Positions 7,832-16,998 of a DNA stretch of 64,000 bases are shown piece by piece. The notes beneath the pieces were generated by a model that was given only the letters and a program-made list of their open reading frames with translations, did not search any database and was not told the DNA's origin. This DNA comes from Tumebacillus_A lipolyticus (GTDB taxonomy: Bacteria > Bacillota > Bacilli > Tumebacillales > Tumebacillaceae), in NCBI RefSeq assembly GCF_042682745.1, contig NZ_JBHUIO010000009.1, positions 372,001 through 436,000 of the forward strand. Reading direction: 5' to 3'. The position numbers were made by a program, and so were the translations under genes. Every line of letters begins with the position of its first letter. Position 1 is the stretch's first letter.

Positions 7832-9808
7832 TTAATCTTCGTACGATACGGGAATCGTCCTTTCTTCTTTACCGTCCAAGTACACTTTGATCGACGCCAG
7901 CTCACCCTTCTTGACGGTCAGCTCCACGCGAAACGTTTTGTCAGATTCGATCGTTTCATCCACGACGACTGCGCTGCCCTGAGCATCGTTGCGCACGATC
8001 TTCACCTTTTTCTTCTCGCCTTCTTCGATCGGGATCTGCACATCGTACGACTTCTTCTTCGGCTCATCCTTTTGACCTTTCGATACGACGAGCGAGATCG
8101 TCTCCCCTTTGGCAAGCTCTGTGCCAGGCGTGTAGGAAGGCGAGGTGGCGATCACTTTGCCCTCCGCGACATCGTTTGAGAACTGCGTGATCACTTCCCC
8201 GACGGTGAAGCCGGCCGAAGTGAGCCTTGCTTTTGCATCGGCGAGCGAGATGTCGACCAGTTGCGGGACTTTCACCTTTTCGATCGCTTTGACGAGCGTC
8301 AGCGTTACTTTCGTATCTTTGTTGACCATCACGCCGGTCTCCGGATTTTGCGCGAGGACAGAGCCTGCCGTCTTGTTCTTGTCCTCTTGCTCTTTAAAGG
8401 TGACGTTGTCAGCGCCGATTCCGACCTGCTTGAGCTTCTCCAGCGCCTTCTCTTTGCTGAGGTCGGTGACAGTTGGCATCTCCACCTGCTCCGCCCCCTT
8501 GGAGACGGTCAGCGTCACTTCGCGGTTGGCCTTGATCGTCTTGCCACCGTACTGGTCCTGCTTGACCACAGTTCCAGCCGGTTTCTCCGCATCAAATTCC
8601 TCTTCTTTGTTGATGTTGTTTATATCCAAGCCTGCGTTGAGCAGATCCTTGACCGCATCATCGTACGACTTTCCGACGACGTCGGGCATCGTCACGTCCT
8701 TTTCACCCATGTAGTTGGTGACGAGCGTGTACGCGGTGACCGCACCGACGCCGAGGAGCAGGAAGATTGCAAACAGCCAGATCACCGGCCGCCAAAAGTT
8801 TTTCTTCTTTTTCGTTCCGTCCGCTTCCTCCGCTTGTGGGACTTTGGTCGGTTCGCCGCTCACAGGAGCCTCTTTCGCTTCCTGCGGTTGCCCGGCGGCC
8901 GGGATCGTTTTGTTGCTGCGCAGCCCGACGGCTGGCATCTGGATCGTGCTCTGTTCATCGAAGAGCGGAGCGGTAAACTTCGCCACATTCGGATAGAGCA
9001 ACGCCTTCTCCAGATCGCGCCCCATCTCCCGCGCGCTCTGATAGCGAACGCCAGGATCTTTGGCGAGCGACTTCAAAATGATGTTCTCAACCGACTGCGG
9101 CAAGGCGGGATTGATCTGACGCGGCTCGACAAAATGGTCTTGCAGATGTTTGAGCGCGACGGAGATCGGCGTTTCCCCCGAGAAGGGAAGCTCACCGGTC
9201 AGCATCTCATAGAGCACGACCCCGAGCGAATAGATGTCCGACTTGACATCGGTGATGCCGCCTCTCGCCTGTTCCGGTGAGAAATAGTGGACAGATCCCA
9301 GCACAGAGCCTTCCTGCGTGATCGTGTTGGAGGTGATCGCGCGGGCGATGCCAAAGTCGGTCACCTTCACCCGACCATCCTTGCCGATCAGGATGTTGTG
9401 CGGCTTGATATCCCGGTGGACGATATTGTTCTCATGCGCGTGTCCGAGCGCCGAGCAGATCTGTTTGGAGATGTCGATCGCTTCGGCCACCGGAAGCGGA
9501 GCGCGGTCTTGAATCACCTCTTTGAGCGTCAGACCGTCGACAAACTCCATGACAATATAATAGTCCGCCCCCTCTTGCCCAACATCATAGATGTTGACCA
9601 CGTTTGGATGCGAGAGGGAAGCTGCCGCCTGCGCTTCCCGCCGAAAGCGGCGAACAAAATCTTCATCTGTCGAAAATTGCGCATGGAGCACTTTGATCGA
9701 GACGTGGCGGTTGAGCAACGTGTCCAACGCCCGATAGACCACGGCCATTCCGCCGCCGCCGATCCGTTCGATCACTTCGTAACGATCACCAAGGTTTCGT
9801 CCGATCAA
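7832..9808 (-). CDS. prkC: Ser/Thr protein kinase with PASTA repeats
   Basis: Protein of 658 residues. The Hanks-type kinase domain spans 1-270 (GGGGMAVVY loop, catalytic Lys39, HRDIKPHN, DFG). A membrane segment at about 344-366 follows a basic KKKKNFWRP stretch. Outside the cell are three PASTA domains (MPDVVG, MPTVTD, VPQLVD) and an extra C-terminal domain of about 80 residues. In Bacillus PrkC senses muropeptides and promotes spore germination. It overlaps prpC, the opposing phosphatase, by four bases. Confidence 0.96.
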   Translation of the reverse strand: MIGRNLGDRYEVIERIGGGGMAVVYRALDTLLNRHVSIKVLHAQFSTDEDFVRRFRREAQAAASLSHPNVVNIYDVGQEGADYYIVMEFVDGLTLKEVIQDRAPLPVAEAIDISKQICSALGHAHENNIVHRDIKPHNILIGKDGRVKVTDFGIARAITSNTITQEGSVLGSVHYFSPEQARGGITDVKSDIYSLGVVLYEMLTGELPFSGETPISVALKHLQDHFVEPRQINPALPQSVENIILKSLAKDPGVRYQSAREMGRDLEKALLYPNVAKFTAPLFDEQSTIQMPAVGLRSNKTIPAAGQPQEAKEAPVSGEPTKVPQAEEADGTKKKKNFWRPVIWLFAIFLLLGVGAVTAYTLVTNYMGEKDVTMPDVVGKSYDDAVKDLLNAGLDINNINKEEEFDAEKPAGTVVKQDQYGGKTIKANREVTLTVSKGAEQVEMPTVTDLSKEKALEKLKQVGIGADNVTFKEQEDKNKTAGSVLAQNPETGVMVNKDTKVTLTLVKAIEKVKVPQLVDISLADAKARLTSAGFTVGEVITQFSNDVAEGKVIATSPSYTPGTELAKGETISLVVSKGQKDEPKKKSYDVQIPIEEGEKKKVKIVRNDAQGSAVVVDETIESDKTFRVELTVKKGELASIKVYLDGKEERTIPVSYED

Positions 9809-10557
9809 CGCGCCTCACCTCGCTCCGACAGATTATGTAAGGCTACAGCGGTGATGTTGTCGTGACCTCCGGCTGCCAGCGCGCGATCGATCAGCGCATC
9901 GACCTTCGCTTCCAGCTGATCGCTTCCCGACAAAATGTCTGACAAAACGTCCGATTGCACCATGTTGGTCAGACCGTCCGAACAGATCAGCAGAATATCG
10001 CCTTCTGCCCACGTCCGATGATGAAGGTCTGCCTGCACCGTCTCATCGGTGCCGACCGCACGCGTCACAATGTTTCGCTGCGGATGAGCGCTCGCCTCTT
10101 CCTCTGTGAGCTGCCCATTTTTAAACAGCTCGTTGACCAGCGTATGGTCGTCGGTCAGCTGCACCAACTCACCCTGTTGAAAAAGGTACGCTCTGCTGTC
10201 ACCGATGTGGCCGAGATAGAACTCCCGCTCATCAAACAGCGCCACAACGAGCGTTGTCCCCATTCCGCTCAGTCCAGACGAAGTGGAAGCGCGCTCGTGC
10301 ACGATGCGGTTTGCCACCTGCATCGCGTCGACGAGCAGATCGGAAACATCGTTTGTTTCCGCCTCGAATGATGAATTTTTAAGCTGGGTTAAAACCGTTT
10401 CAATCGCCAGAGAACTTGCCACCTCACCCGCAAGATGACCGCCCATTCCGTCTGCTACAACTGCTACGCCGTACGGACGCAGACCTGCCTCCACCGCATA
10501 GCTGTCTTCGTTGAGTTGACGAACGAGCCCAATGTGAGTTCTCGCCGCATACTGCAT
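9805..10557 (-). CDS. prpC: PP2C-type protein phosphatase
   Basis: About 250 residues. It removes phosphate from PrkC and its targets. PP2C metal motifs are visible: NEDS at about 16-19, DGMGGH at 36-41, GDSRAY, and C-terminal GGHDNIT. The start at 10557 (MQYAARTHIGLVRQ) has GAGG eight bases upstream and follows the rlmN stop; the longer frame would overlap rlmN. Stp1/PrpC family, about 250 residues, as usual. Confidence 0.95.
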   Translation of the reverse strand: MQYAARTHIGLVRQLNEDSYAVEAGLRPYGVAVVADGMGGHLAGEVASSLAIETVLTQLKNSSFEAETNDVSDLLVDAMQVANRIVHERASTSSGLSGMGTTLVVALFDEREFYLGHIGDSRAYLFQQGELVQLTDDHTLVNELFKNGQLTEEEASAHPQRNIVTRAVGTDETVQADLHHRTWAEGDILLICSDGLTNMVQSDVLSDILSGSDQLEAKVDALIDRALAAGGHDNITAVALHNLSERGEAR

Positions 10558-10567
10558 CTCCATCACC

Positions 10568-11662
10568 TCAGATTTTCCCCTGCTCCGCACGCAACTGTCC
10601 GCAGGCAGCAGCGATATCGTGTCCCTTCTCTCTTCTGACCGTCGCATTTACACCCAGACGGTTCAACTCGTTGACAAACGCGCGAATTTGATCTTTGGGC
10701 GTGCGCGTGTAGTTTCGCTCTGGCACATAGTTGACCGGGATCAGATTGACGTGGCAATCGATGTTTGCCAACAAATCAGCCAGCTCGCGAGCATGTGCCA
10801 GATCATCATTTTTCCCGCCGACGAGAGCATACTCGAACGATACGCGACGTCCAGTTTCTGCGATGTAATAGCGGCAGGCGTCGAGCAGCTCGGCGATGCC
10901 CCAGCGCCTGTTGATCGGCATCAGGGCTGATCGGATCTCATCTCGCGTCGCATGCAAGGAGATCGCAAGCGTGATCTGCCGCTTTTCATCTGCCAAGCGC
11001 TTGATCGCCGGCACCAGACCTGATGTGGAGATCGTGATGTGGCGCGCTCCGATCTTCAATCCGTTTTGATCGTTGGCGATGTCGATAAAGCGCATCGATT
11101 CGTCATAGTTTTCCATCGGTTCGCCCGAACCCATCAGCACGACTGAGGAGACGCGCTCCCCTTTCGCTTCTTGATCGAGGAAGCGCTGGACGTTCAGCAG
11201 CTGTTCCACCACCTCGCCACCGGTCAGATTGCGGACCAATCCGCCCAGCGTGGAGGCACAAAATGTGCAACCCATCCGACAGCCGACCTGTGTGGACACA
11301 CAGACCGAGTTTCCGTAATCGTGTCGCATCAGCACCGTCTCGATCGTCGAGCCATCGTACAGCTCCCACAACCATTTGATCGTGCCGTCCGTCGAAACTT
11401 GGCGCGTCACTTCCCGCATCGTATCGATCGTCGCAATCTCCGCTAGCTGCTCACGAAACTTTTGCGGCAGATTGGTCATGTCGGCGATGTTATTGACGCG
11501 GTCCTGATACAGCCAAGTGAAGATCTGCTTGCCGCGAAATTTCGGCTGCCCGATGCTCTGCACCCATTTTTCCATCTCATCGTATTTCAATTGCAACAGA
11601 TGCACGCGTTTTCCAGCATCCGAATCTGTTTGCTTGTCGTCGATCAGTTTGATCGTTTCCAT
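10568..11662 (-). CDS. rlmN: Dual-specificity 23S rRNA/tRNA (adenine-C2) methyltransferase RlmN
   Basis: About 364 residues. A radical-SAM enzyme that methylates C2 of A2503 in 23S rRNA and of A37 in some tRNAs. The CxxxCxxC cluster motif appears as GCRMGCTFC. GEPMxN (GSGEPMENYD) follows, and the second catalytic cysteine lies near the C-terminus (ACGQLR). The start ATG at 11662 has AGGTG six bases upstream; a GTG at 11671 touches the rsmB stop. Operon order rsmB-rlmN-prpC is as in Bacillus. Confidence 0.96.
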   Translation of the reverse strand: METIKLIDDKQTDSDAGKRVHLLQLKYDEMEKWVQSIGQPKFRGKQIFTWLYQDRVNNIADMTNLPQKFREQLAEIATIDTMREVTRQVSTDGTIKWLWELYDGSTIETVLMRHDYGNSVCVSTQVGCRMGCTFCASTLGGLVRNLTGGEVVEQLLNVQRFLDQEAKGERVSSVVLMGSGEPMENYDESMRFIDIANDQNGLKIGARHITISTSGLVPAIKRLADEKRQITLAISLHATRDEIRSALMPINRRWGIAELLDACRYYIAETGRRVSFEYALVGGKNDDLAHARELADLLANIDCHVNLIPVNYVPERNYTRTPKDQIRAFVNELNRLGVNATVRREKGHDIAAACGQLRAEQGKI

Positions 11663-11671
11663 GGTGTTCAC

Positions 11672-13012
11672 CTACTTTCGGCGTAAGCGTGCGATAAAAA
11701 ATCCATCGCTGTCAAATTGTTGCGGCATCAGTTGCACGGCGCACCCGTCGACGATCGCCCCGTGCACAGTTGCGGGAAGATGCTCGGCGATCGAGTCAGC
11801 CTCGAAGTCGGGATGAGCGGCGAGAAAGCTCCGCACCACTTCGATGTTCTCTTCCGGCATGATCGTGCAGGTGGAATAGACGAGCACCCCGCCTGAGCGA
11901 AGCGCTTTGGCGACCGTGTTCAGCAGGTCGCGCTGCAAGGAGGCGATCTCGTGAATATCCTCCGGGAATTTCCTCCACTTCAAGTCTGGTTTGCGCTTGA
12001 TCACGCCAAGCCCGCTGCAAGGAGCATCGAGCAAGATGCGGTCGAACGTGCCCGCCTCTGTCACCACGCGGCGGATGTCGCCCGCCCAGGTGCGAATCGA
12101 CGTAAGCCCGAGGCGAGCGGCGACGTTTTCGATCAGCTCGATCTTATGATCGTGCACATCGACTGCGACCACTTCCCCTTCGTCACCCATCAGCTCGGCG
12201 AGATGGGTGGTCTTGCCGCCCGGCGCCGCACAGCAGTCGAGGATTCGCTCTCTTGGCTGCGGATCGAGCGCCTGCGCGACCAGCATCGAGCTTTCATCTT
12301 GAACGGTGCAACGGCCCGCTTGAAAGGCTGGCAATCGGGTGACATCGAGCCCCTCGTGCAAGATGATTCCAAATGGTGTGACCGGCGATGGGTGTGCGGC
12401 GATCTCCTGCTCTTGCAACTCCTGAAGCAACTCCGCGCGGGTGAGCCGGTGCGAATTGACCCGGAGGCTGAGCGCTGGTCGCTCGTTGTTCGCTTCGCAG
12501 AGCGCTTCCGTCTCCTCGCGGCCAAACGCCCGCTCCCAGCTCTTCACCATCCACTCCGGATGGGAGTGTTGCAAGGCGGTATGGCGCACCCAACTCTTCT
12601 CTTTCGAAGGGAGCTTCACCTGCTGTTGGTTGCGCAAGACTCCGCGCAACACGCCGTTGACAAATCCGCTCGCTTTGCGACCTCGGCGCTTGGCGATCTC
12701 CACCGCTTCGTTGATCGCAGCAAACGCAGGGATTCGCTCCAAAAAATACAGCTGGTAGGCGGTCAGACGAAGCAGGTTGCGCACCCAGGGCTCCAGTTTG
12801 TGCAGCGGTGTTTTGAGCGCGGGTGCTAAATAATAGTCGAGCGTGTTGAGCCGCCCCACCGTGCCGTACACCAGCTCGGTGGTCAACCCGACATCACGCG
12901 CGCTGAGCCTCGCCCGCTTCAAGGCGTTCGCCAGTGCCAAGTTGCTATAGGCGCCTCTCTCCTCGATGGCGAGCAGCACGTCCAAAGCGATATCTCTTGC
13001 TGTCTGAGCCAA
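11672..13012 (-). CDS. rsmB: 16S rRNA (cytosine-967-C5) methyltransferase
   Basis: Protein of 446 residues. An N-terminal NusB-like helical RNA-binding domain (1-140) is followed by a Rossmann methyltransferase. Motifs: the SAM loop CCAAPGGKTTHLAEL, DAPCSGLGVIKRKPD with the first catalytic Cys, and STCTI with the second. It modifies C967 of 16S rRNA. It starts five bases after the fmt stop and ends directly against rlmN. Confidence 0.96.
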   Translation of the reverse strand: MAQTARDIALDVLLAIEERGAYSNLALANALKRARLSARDVGLTTELVYGTVGRLNTLDYYLAPALKTPLHKLEPWVRNLLRLTAYQLYFLERIPAFAAINEAVEIAKRRGRKASGFVNGVLRGVLRNQQQVKLPSKEKSWVRHTALQHSHPEWMVKSWERAFGREETEALCEANNERPALSLRVNSHRLTRAELLQELQEQEIAAHPSPVTPFGIILHEGLDVTRLPAFQAGRCTVQDESSMLVAQALDPQPRERILDCCAAPGGKTTHLAELMGDEGEVVAVDVHDHKIELIENVAARLGLTSIRTWAGDIRRVVTEAGTFDRILLDAPCSGLGVIKRKPDLKWRKFPEDIHEIASLQRDLLNTVAKALRSGGVLVYSTCTIMPEENIEVVRSFLAAHPDFEADSIAEHLPATVHGAIVDGCAVQLMPQQFDSDGFFIARLRRK

Positions 13013-13017
13013 TGAAC

Positions 13018-13965
13018 CTATTCCTCCCGTTCCCCAAATCTTGTGCCCGGTTCAAGCTTCACGCCCCGCAGATACTCGGAGGCGAGCATGCGGCGTTTGC
13101 CTGCAGGCTGAATTTCCAACAGCGCCAATCTGCCGCTGCCACACTGCACGATGATCGCATCGTCTGTCGCTTTCAAAACGGTGCCAGGCAGGGCGGTCGG
13201 TGCAGATTCTTCCTCATCAATCCTAGCTTGCCATATCTTCATCACTTTATGAGCAACCGTTGTAAATGCAACAGGCCATGCGTTTAGTCCGCGCACTTGA
13301 TTGTAGAGCGTCCGCGCATCGCGGCTCCAATCGATGCGCTCATCATCGCGAGAGATGTTGGGCGAGTAGGTGACCAACGACTCGTCCTGCTGCGTTTCAG
13401 TATGCGTACCGGCTGCGATGCTGGGCAGCGTTTCGATCAGCAGCTTCGAGCCTGCCGCCGCCAGCTTGTCGTGCAGAGAGGAGACGGTGTCCACCTCATC
13501 GATCGGCACGACCACCTGTGAAATCATGTCGCCCGCGTCGAGCGCTTGCACCATCCGCATGATCGTGACGCCAGAGTTGGCATCGCCTTCAAGGATCGCA
13601 CGGTGGATCGGAGCGCCGCCGCGCCAGCGCGGCAACAGCGATGCATGCACGTTGATGCAGCCGAGTCGAGGCATGTCCAAGAGCGCTTTTGGCAAGATCT
13701 GCCCGTATGCTGCGGTGATCAGCAGATCGGCGTCATACGCTCTTAGCGCCTGCAGCGACTCTTCGGTGCGCACCTTTTCCGGTTGGAGCACCGGAAGGTT
13801 GTGACGAAGCGCCGCCACCTTGACCGGCGGAGGCGTCAGTTCTCCCTTGCGCCCTTTCGGTCGATCTGGCTGGGTGACGACCGCTGCGACCTGATATCCG
13901 CTTTCGATCAACGCTTCCAGACACGGTACCGCAAAATCTGGCGTTCCCATAAACAAGATTTTCAT
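13018..13965 (-). CDS. fmt: Methionyl-tRNA formyltransferase
   Basis: About 315 residues. It formylates initiator Met-tRNA with 10-formyl-THF. The start MKILFMGTPDFAVP is typical; AAGGAGGTG sits six bases before the ATG at 13965. The folate-site motif INVHASLLPRWRGGAPI is intact, followed by the C-terminal OB domain. It lies beside def, the deformylase that removes the same formyl group after translation. Confidence 0.96.
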   Translation of the reverse strand: MKILFMGTPDFAVPCLEALIESGYQVAAVVTQPDRPKGRKGELTPPPVKVAALRHNLPVLQPEKVRTEESLQALRAYDADLLITAAYGQILPKALLDMPRLGCINVHASLLPRWRGGAPIHRAILEGDANSGVTIMRMVQALDAGDMISQVVVPIDEVDTVSSLHDKLAAAGSKLLIETLPSIAAGTHTETQQDESLVTYSPNISRDDERIDWSRDARTLYNQVRGLNAWPVAFTTVAHKVMKIWQARIDEEESAPTALPGTVLKATDDAIIVQCGSGRLALLEIQPAGKRRMLASEYLRGVKLEPGTRFGEREE

Positions 13966-13979
13966 CCCGGTCACCTCCT

Positions 13980-14462
13980 TCAACGTTTTTTCCCGTTTCG
14001 ATTGTTGTTCACAGCACCTGCCGGGAGCAGGCGGTCGGTGAACAAGATGCCGTCGAGATGGTCGATCTCATGGAGCAGACAGCGTGCGAGCAGCCCTTCG
14101 CCCACGACGGTAAACTCCTCACCGTCGCGGTTGAGCGCTTTGACCTCCACGCGGTTGGCGCGCATCACTTCGCCCGATTTCCCGGGCATCGACAGACAGC
14201 CTTCCGGGCCGACCTGCGATCCTGCTTCCGAGATGACCTCCGGGTTGACAAGCTCGATCAGACCTTCCCCCACATCGACGACGATGCAGCGCTTCAGGAT
14301 GCCGATCTGCGGAGCGGCAAGCCCGACCCCATTCCCGGCATCATACATCGTATCCGCGAGGTCGGTCAGCAATTTTTGTATATGTGAATTCACTTCCGGC
14401 ACTGGTTTGGCGACCTGGCGCAACACCGGGTCTCCTTCCAAACGGATGATTTTAATCGCCAT
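13980..14462 (-). CDS. def: Peptide deformylase
   Basis: Protein of 160 residues, type-1 size. The three motifs are complete: GNGVGLAAPQIG (motif 1), EGCLSMPG with the metal Cys (motif 2), and HEIDHLDG with two metal His and the catalytic Glu (motif 3). It removes the N-formyl group from nascent proteins. It is the first gene of the def-fmt-rsmB-rlmN-prpC-prkC-rsgA-rpe run and has a promoter upstream (14508-14535). Confidence 0.96.
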   Translation of the reverse strand: MAIKIIRLEGDPVLRQVAKPVPEVNSHIQKLLTDLADTMYDAGNGVGLAAPQIGILKRCIVVDVGEGLIELVNPEVISEAGSQVGPEGCLSMPGKSGEVMRANRVEVKALNRDGEEFTVVGEGLLARCLLHEIDHLDGILFTDRLLPAGAVNNNRNGKKR

Positions 14463-14507
14463 TTAGACAGTCTCCCTCCTTGACCCAAAAGAAAAGAACC
14501 ATCTTTC

Positions 14508-14535
14508 ATCATACCAAACGATCACTCGTTTCGAA
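14508..14535 (-). promoter_or_regulatory. Probable SigA promoter for def operon
   Basis: Minus strand TTCGAA, 16 bases, TATGAT with an upstream TGG (extended -10). It lies in the 88-base gap between priA and def. Confidence 0.5.
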
Positions 14536-14550
14536 AGGGAAGATTTACCC

Positions 14551-16998
14551 CTAGAGGATCATTTGCGCATTGACATCGATCGACAGGTATCCTCCCGCCT
14601 TTTGCGCTTCTTGAGCCAGCTCTTGATAGACGGAGCGAATCTGCTCGGCGACCTGTTTGAACCGCCCATACTTGAGCACGACATTGAAGCGATACTTTCC
14701 TTGCAGTCGGGATAGCGGGGCGGGCGAAGTCCCGAGCAGCGTGACATCTTCTCGCCCGCCAAAGGCGTTGCGCAATCGCTCTTCTAGCTTGCGCGCGATC
14801 CGCAGCGACTCGTCCTCGTTCACATTGACCGAAGTAAAGGCGGTCAGCTCACAAAAAGGTGGATTGTGCACGCCGTAGCGCACGCGAATCTCATGTTGGA
14901 AAAAGCGATCATAATCTTGCTGTTTCGCAAATTGAACCGCGTAGTGTTGGGGGTTGTAGGATTGCACGATCACCTCGCCTGGCAGCTGGTGACGGCCTGC
15001 GCGACCTGCGACCTGGGTGAGCAGTTGGAACGTGCGCTCCGCCGCTCGAAAGTCGGGAACGAACAGGGAGGTATCGGCGGAGATCACGCCGACGAGCGTG
15101 ACATTCGGAAAGTCGAGACCTTTGGCGATCATCTGCGTGCCGAGCAGAATCTGCGCCTCCCGGTTGCGAAAGCGCTGCAGAAGATCGGCGTGCGATCCTT
15201 TGCCCGACGTGGTGTCAACATCCATGCGGATCACGTTCACACCTGTGAAGACGCGGTTGAGCTCTTCCTCCACCCGCTGCGTCCCCGTGCCAAAATGGCG
15301 CACATGATCCCCTCCGCAGTCCGGGCAGACGTGAGGCATGCGCTCCGCATAGCCACAGTAGTGGCAGCGCAGCTGTTCCAACCCGCGAGCTTTGTGGTAG
15401 GTCAGCGGAATTTCACACTCCCGACAGCGAGCGACATAGCCACAAGAGCGACAGAGGACAAACGTGGCAAAGCCGCGCCTGTTCAAAAACAGGATGATCT
15501 GCTCGCCTTTTTCCAGCCGCTTTTCGATGCCCTGCTTCAGCGAGGAGGAAAACATCGAGCGGTTGCCTTCCTGCAACTCGTTTCTCATGTCGACCACTCT
15601 GACTTTGGGCAGGTTTTGTCCCAGCACGCGGTCAGACATCTCCAGCAGGCCGATCTGTCCTTGATGCGCCCACCAGCGCGTCTCCAGCGCCGGAGTTGCC
15701 GAGCCGAGAACGACAGTCGCACCATGCTGGCGCCCGCGATACATCGCGACTTCGCGTGCAAGGTATTTCGGATGATCATCCTGTTTATAGGACGCTTCGT
15801 GCTCTTCGTCGATGATCATCAGTCCGATCGATCGAAAAGGTGCAAAGATCGCCGAGCGAGCGCCGACGACGATCGTCACATCCCCTTGGCGAATTCGCCG
15901 CCACTCGTCAAACTTTTCACCGGCAGACAACCGCGAGTGCATCACCGCCACCGCATCTCCGAAGCGCTTTTTGAAGCGCTCGACCATCTGGGGAGTCAGC
16001 GAGATCTCCGGGACGAGCATGATCGCCTGCCTTCCCTGTTGCACACAGGAGGCGATCGCCTGCAGATACACTTCCGTCTTTCCAGATCCTGTAACTCCAT
16101 GCAGCAAAAAGGTCTCCGGCTTTTCGCTCGCAACCGCCGCTGCGATCTGATCGTAAGCGGATCGCTGCAGCGGTGTGAGCGGCAACGGCTGCTCCAATCG
16201 GCCATGCTCGATGCCGTACGGGTCGCGCAACACCTCGCGCAGCTCTTTTTGCACATACCCCTTTTCGACGAGAGGTTTCAGCGTCGCAGTCGAGGCGTTC
16301 AACTCGCTCAAGACCGCTTTCATCAGCACCGGCTCTCCCTGATCGAACAGATAGGCGAGCACCTCTTTTTGCTTTTTGGCACGGCCGAGCTCTGCGAGCG
16401 CAGACTGAAATGACTCTCCCTGTACCGCACAGGTCAGGTAGACGACCGTCTTCATCTGCGCTCCTTGCTTGACCTGATACGATTCCTTCAAGATGCCCTT
16501 CGCCGTCCACTCGCGAAGGATCGACCTCCATCGCGGATGTTCGGCGATCAATTGCTCCTTCGTCCTGTTCGGAGATTCCTGCAAGGTGTGCAGCAGCTCC
16601 GCCTCCAGCGAACCTGGCGTCACGGCGGGCGGCTCGTCGACCAATTGCAGCTTGGTGCTCGCCTTGGCTCGCATCCCGCTCGGCAGCAGAGCTTGGACGG
16701 AAGCCGCTCTCGTGCACAGATACCGCTCCGAGAGCCAGCTTGCCAGCTCCACCAGATCGGGCGTGAGCGGTGGCTCGTCGTCCAGCACTTCCAAGATCGC
16801 CTTCGTCTTCGTCACATCGGCAGCTTCTGCCAGACCCACGATGTAGCCTTCCAATCGGCGCGGGCCAAACGGAACTAACACGCGAGTCCCGATGTGCACG
16901 CGGTCGCGCATCGCTTCTGGCACCTCATAGTGAAAAGGTCGGTCGACCCCCGAAGATTTTACCTCGACGATCACCTCAGCAAATCGCTTCGAGCTCAT
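14551..16998 (-). CDS. priA: Primosomal replication-restart helicase PriA
   Basis: Protein of 815 residues. The N-terminal 3' DNA-binding domain is followed by SF2 helicase motifs (Walker A GVTGSGKTEVYLQ, Walker B DEEHEASYKQDDHPKY) and an inserted zinc-binding region with eight cysteines (CRSCGYVARCREC and CHYCG...CPDC). It reloads the replisome at collapsed forks. It overlaps the coaBC stop by four bases, as in many Bacilli. Confidence 0.97.
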   Translation of the reverse strand: MSSKRFAEVIVEVKSSGVDRPFHYEVPEAMRDRVHIGTRVLVPFGPRRLEGYIVGLAEAADVTKTKAILEVLDDEPPLTPDLVELASWLSERYLCTRAASVQALLPSGMRAKASTKLQLVDEPPAVTPGSLEAELLHTLQESPNRTKEQLIAEHPRWRSILREWTAKGILKESYQVKQGAQMKTVVYLTCAVQGESFQSALAELGRAKKQKEVLAYLFDQGEPVLMKAVLSELNASTATLKPLVEKGYVQKELREVLRDPYGIEHGRLEQPLPLTPLQRSAYDQIAAAVASEKPETFLLHGVTGSGKTEVYLQAIASCVQQGRQAIMLVPEISLTPQMVERFKKRFGDAVAVMHSRLSAGEKFDEWRRIRQGDVTIVVGARSAIFAPFRSIGLMIIDEEHEASYKQDDHPKYLAREVAMYRGRQHGATVVLGSATPALETRWWAHQGQIGLLEMSDRVLGQNLPKVRVVDMRNELQEGNRSMFSSSLKQGIEKRLEKGEQIILFLNRRGFATFVLCRSCGYVARCRECEIPLTYHKARGLEQLRCHYCGYAERMPHVCPDCGGDHVRHFGTGTQRVEEELNRVFTGVNVIRMDVDTTSGKGSHADLLQRFRNREAQILLGTQMIAKGLDFPNVTLVGVISADTSLFVPDFRAAERTFQLLTQVAGRAGRHQLPGEVIVQSYNPQHYAVQFAKQQDYDRFFQHEIRVRYGVHNPPFCELTAFTSVNVNEDESLRIARKLEERLRNAFGGREDVTLLGTSPAPLSRLQGKYRFNVVLKYGRFKQVAEQIRSVYQELAQEAQKAGGYLSIDVNAQMIL

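Noticed and set aside
14866..16413. Plus-strand open frame of 515 codons opposite priA
   Set aside because: High-GC codon-position shadow of priA, which carries complete helicase motifs.
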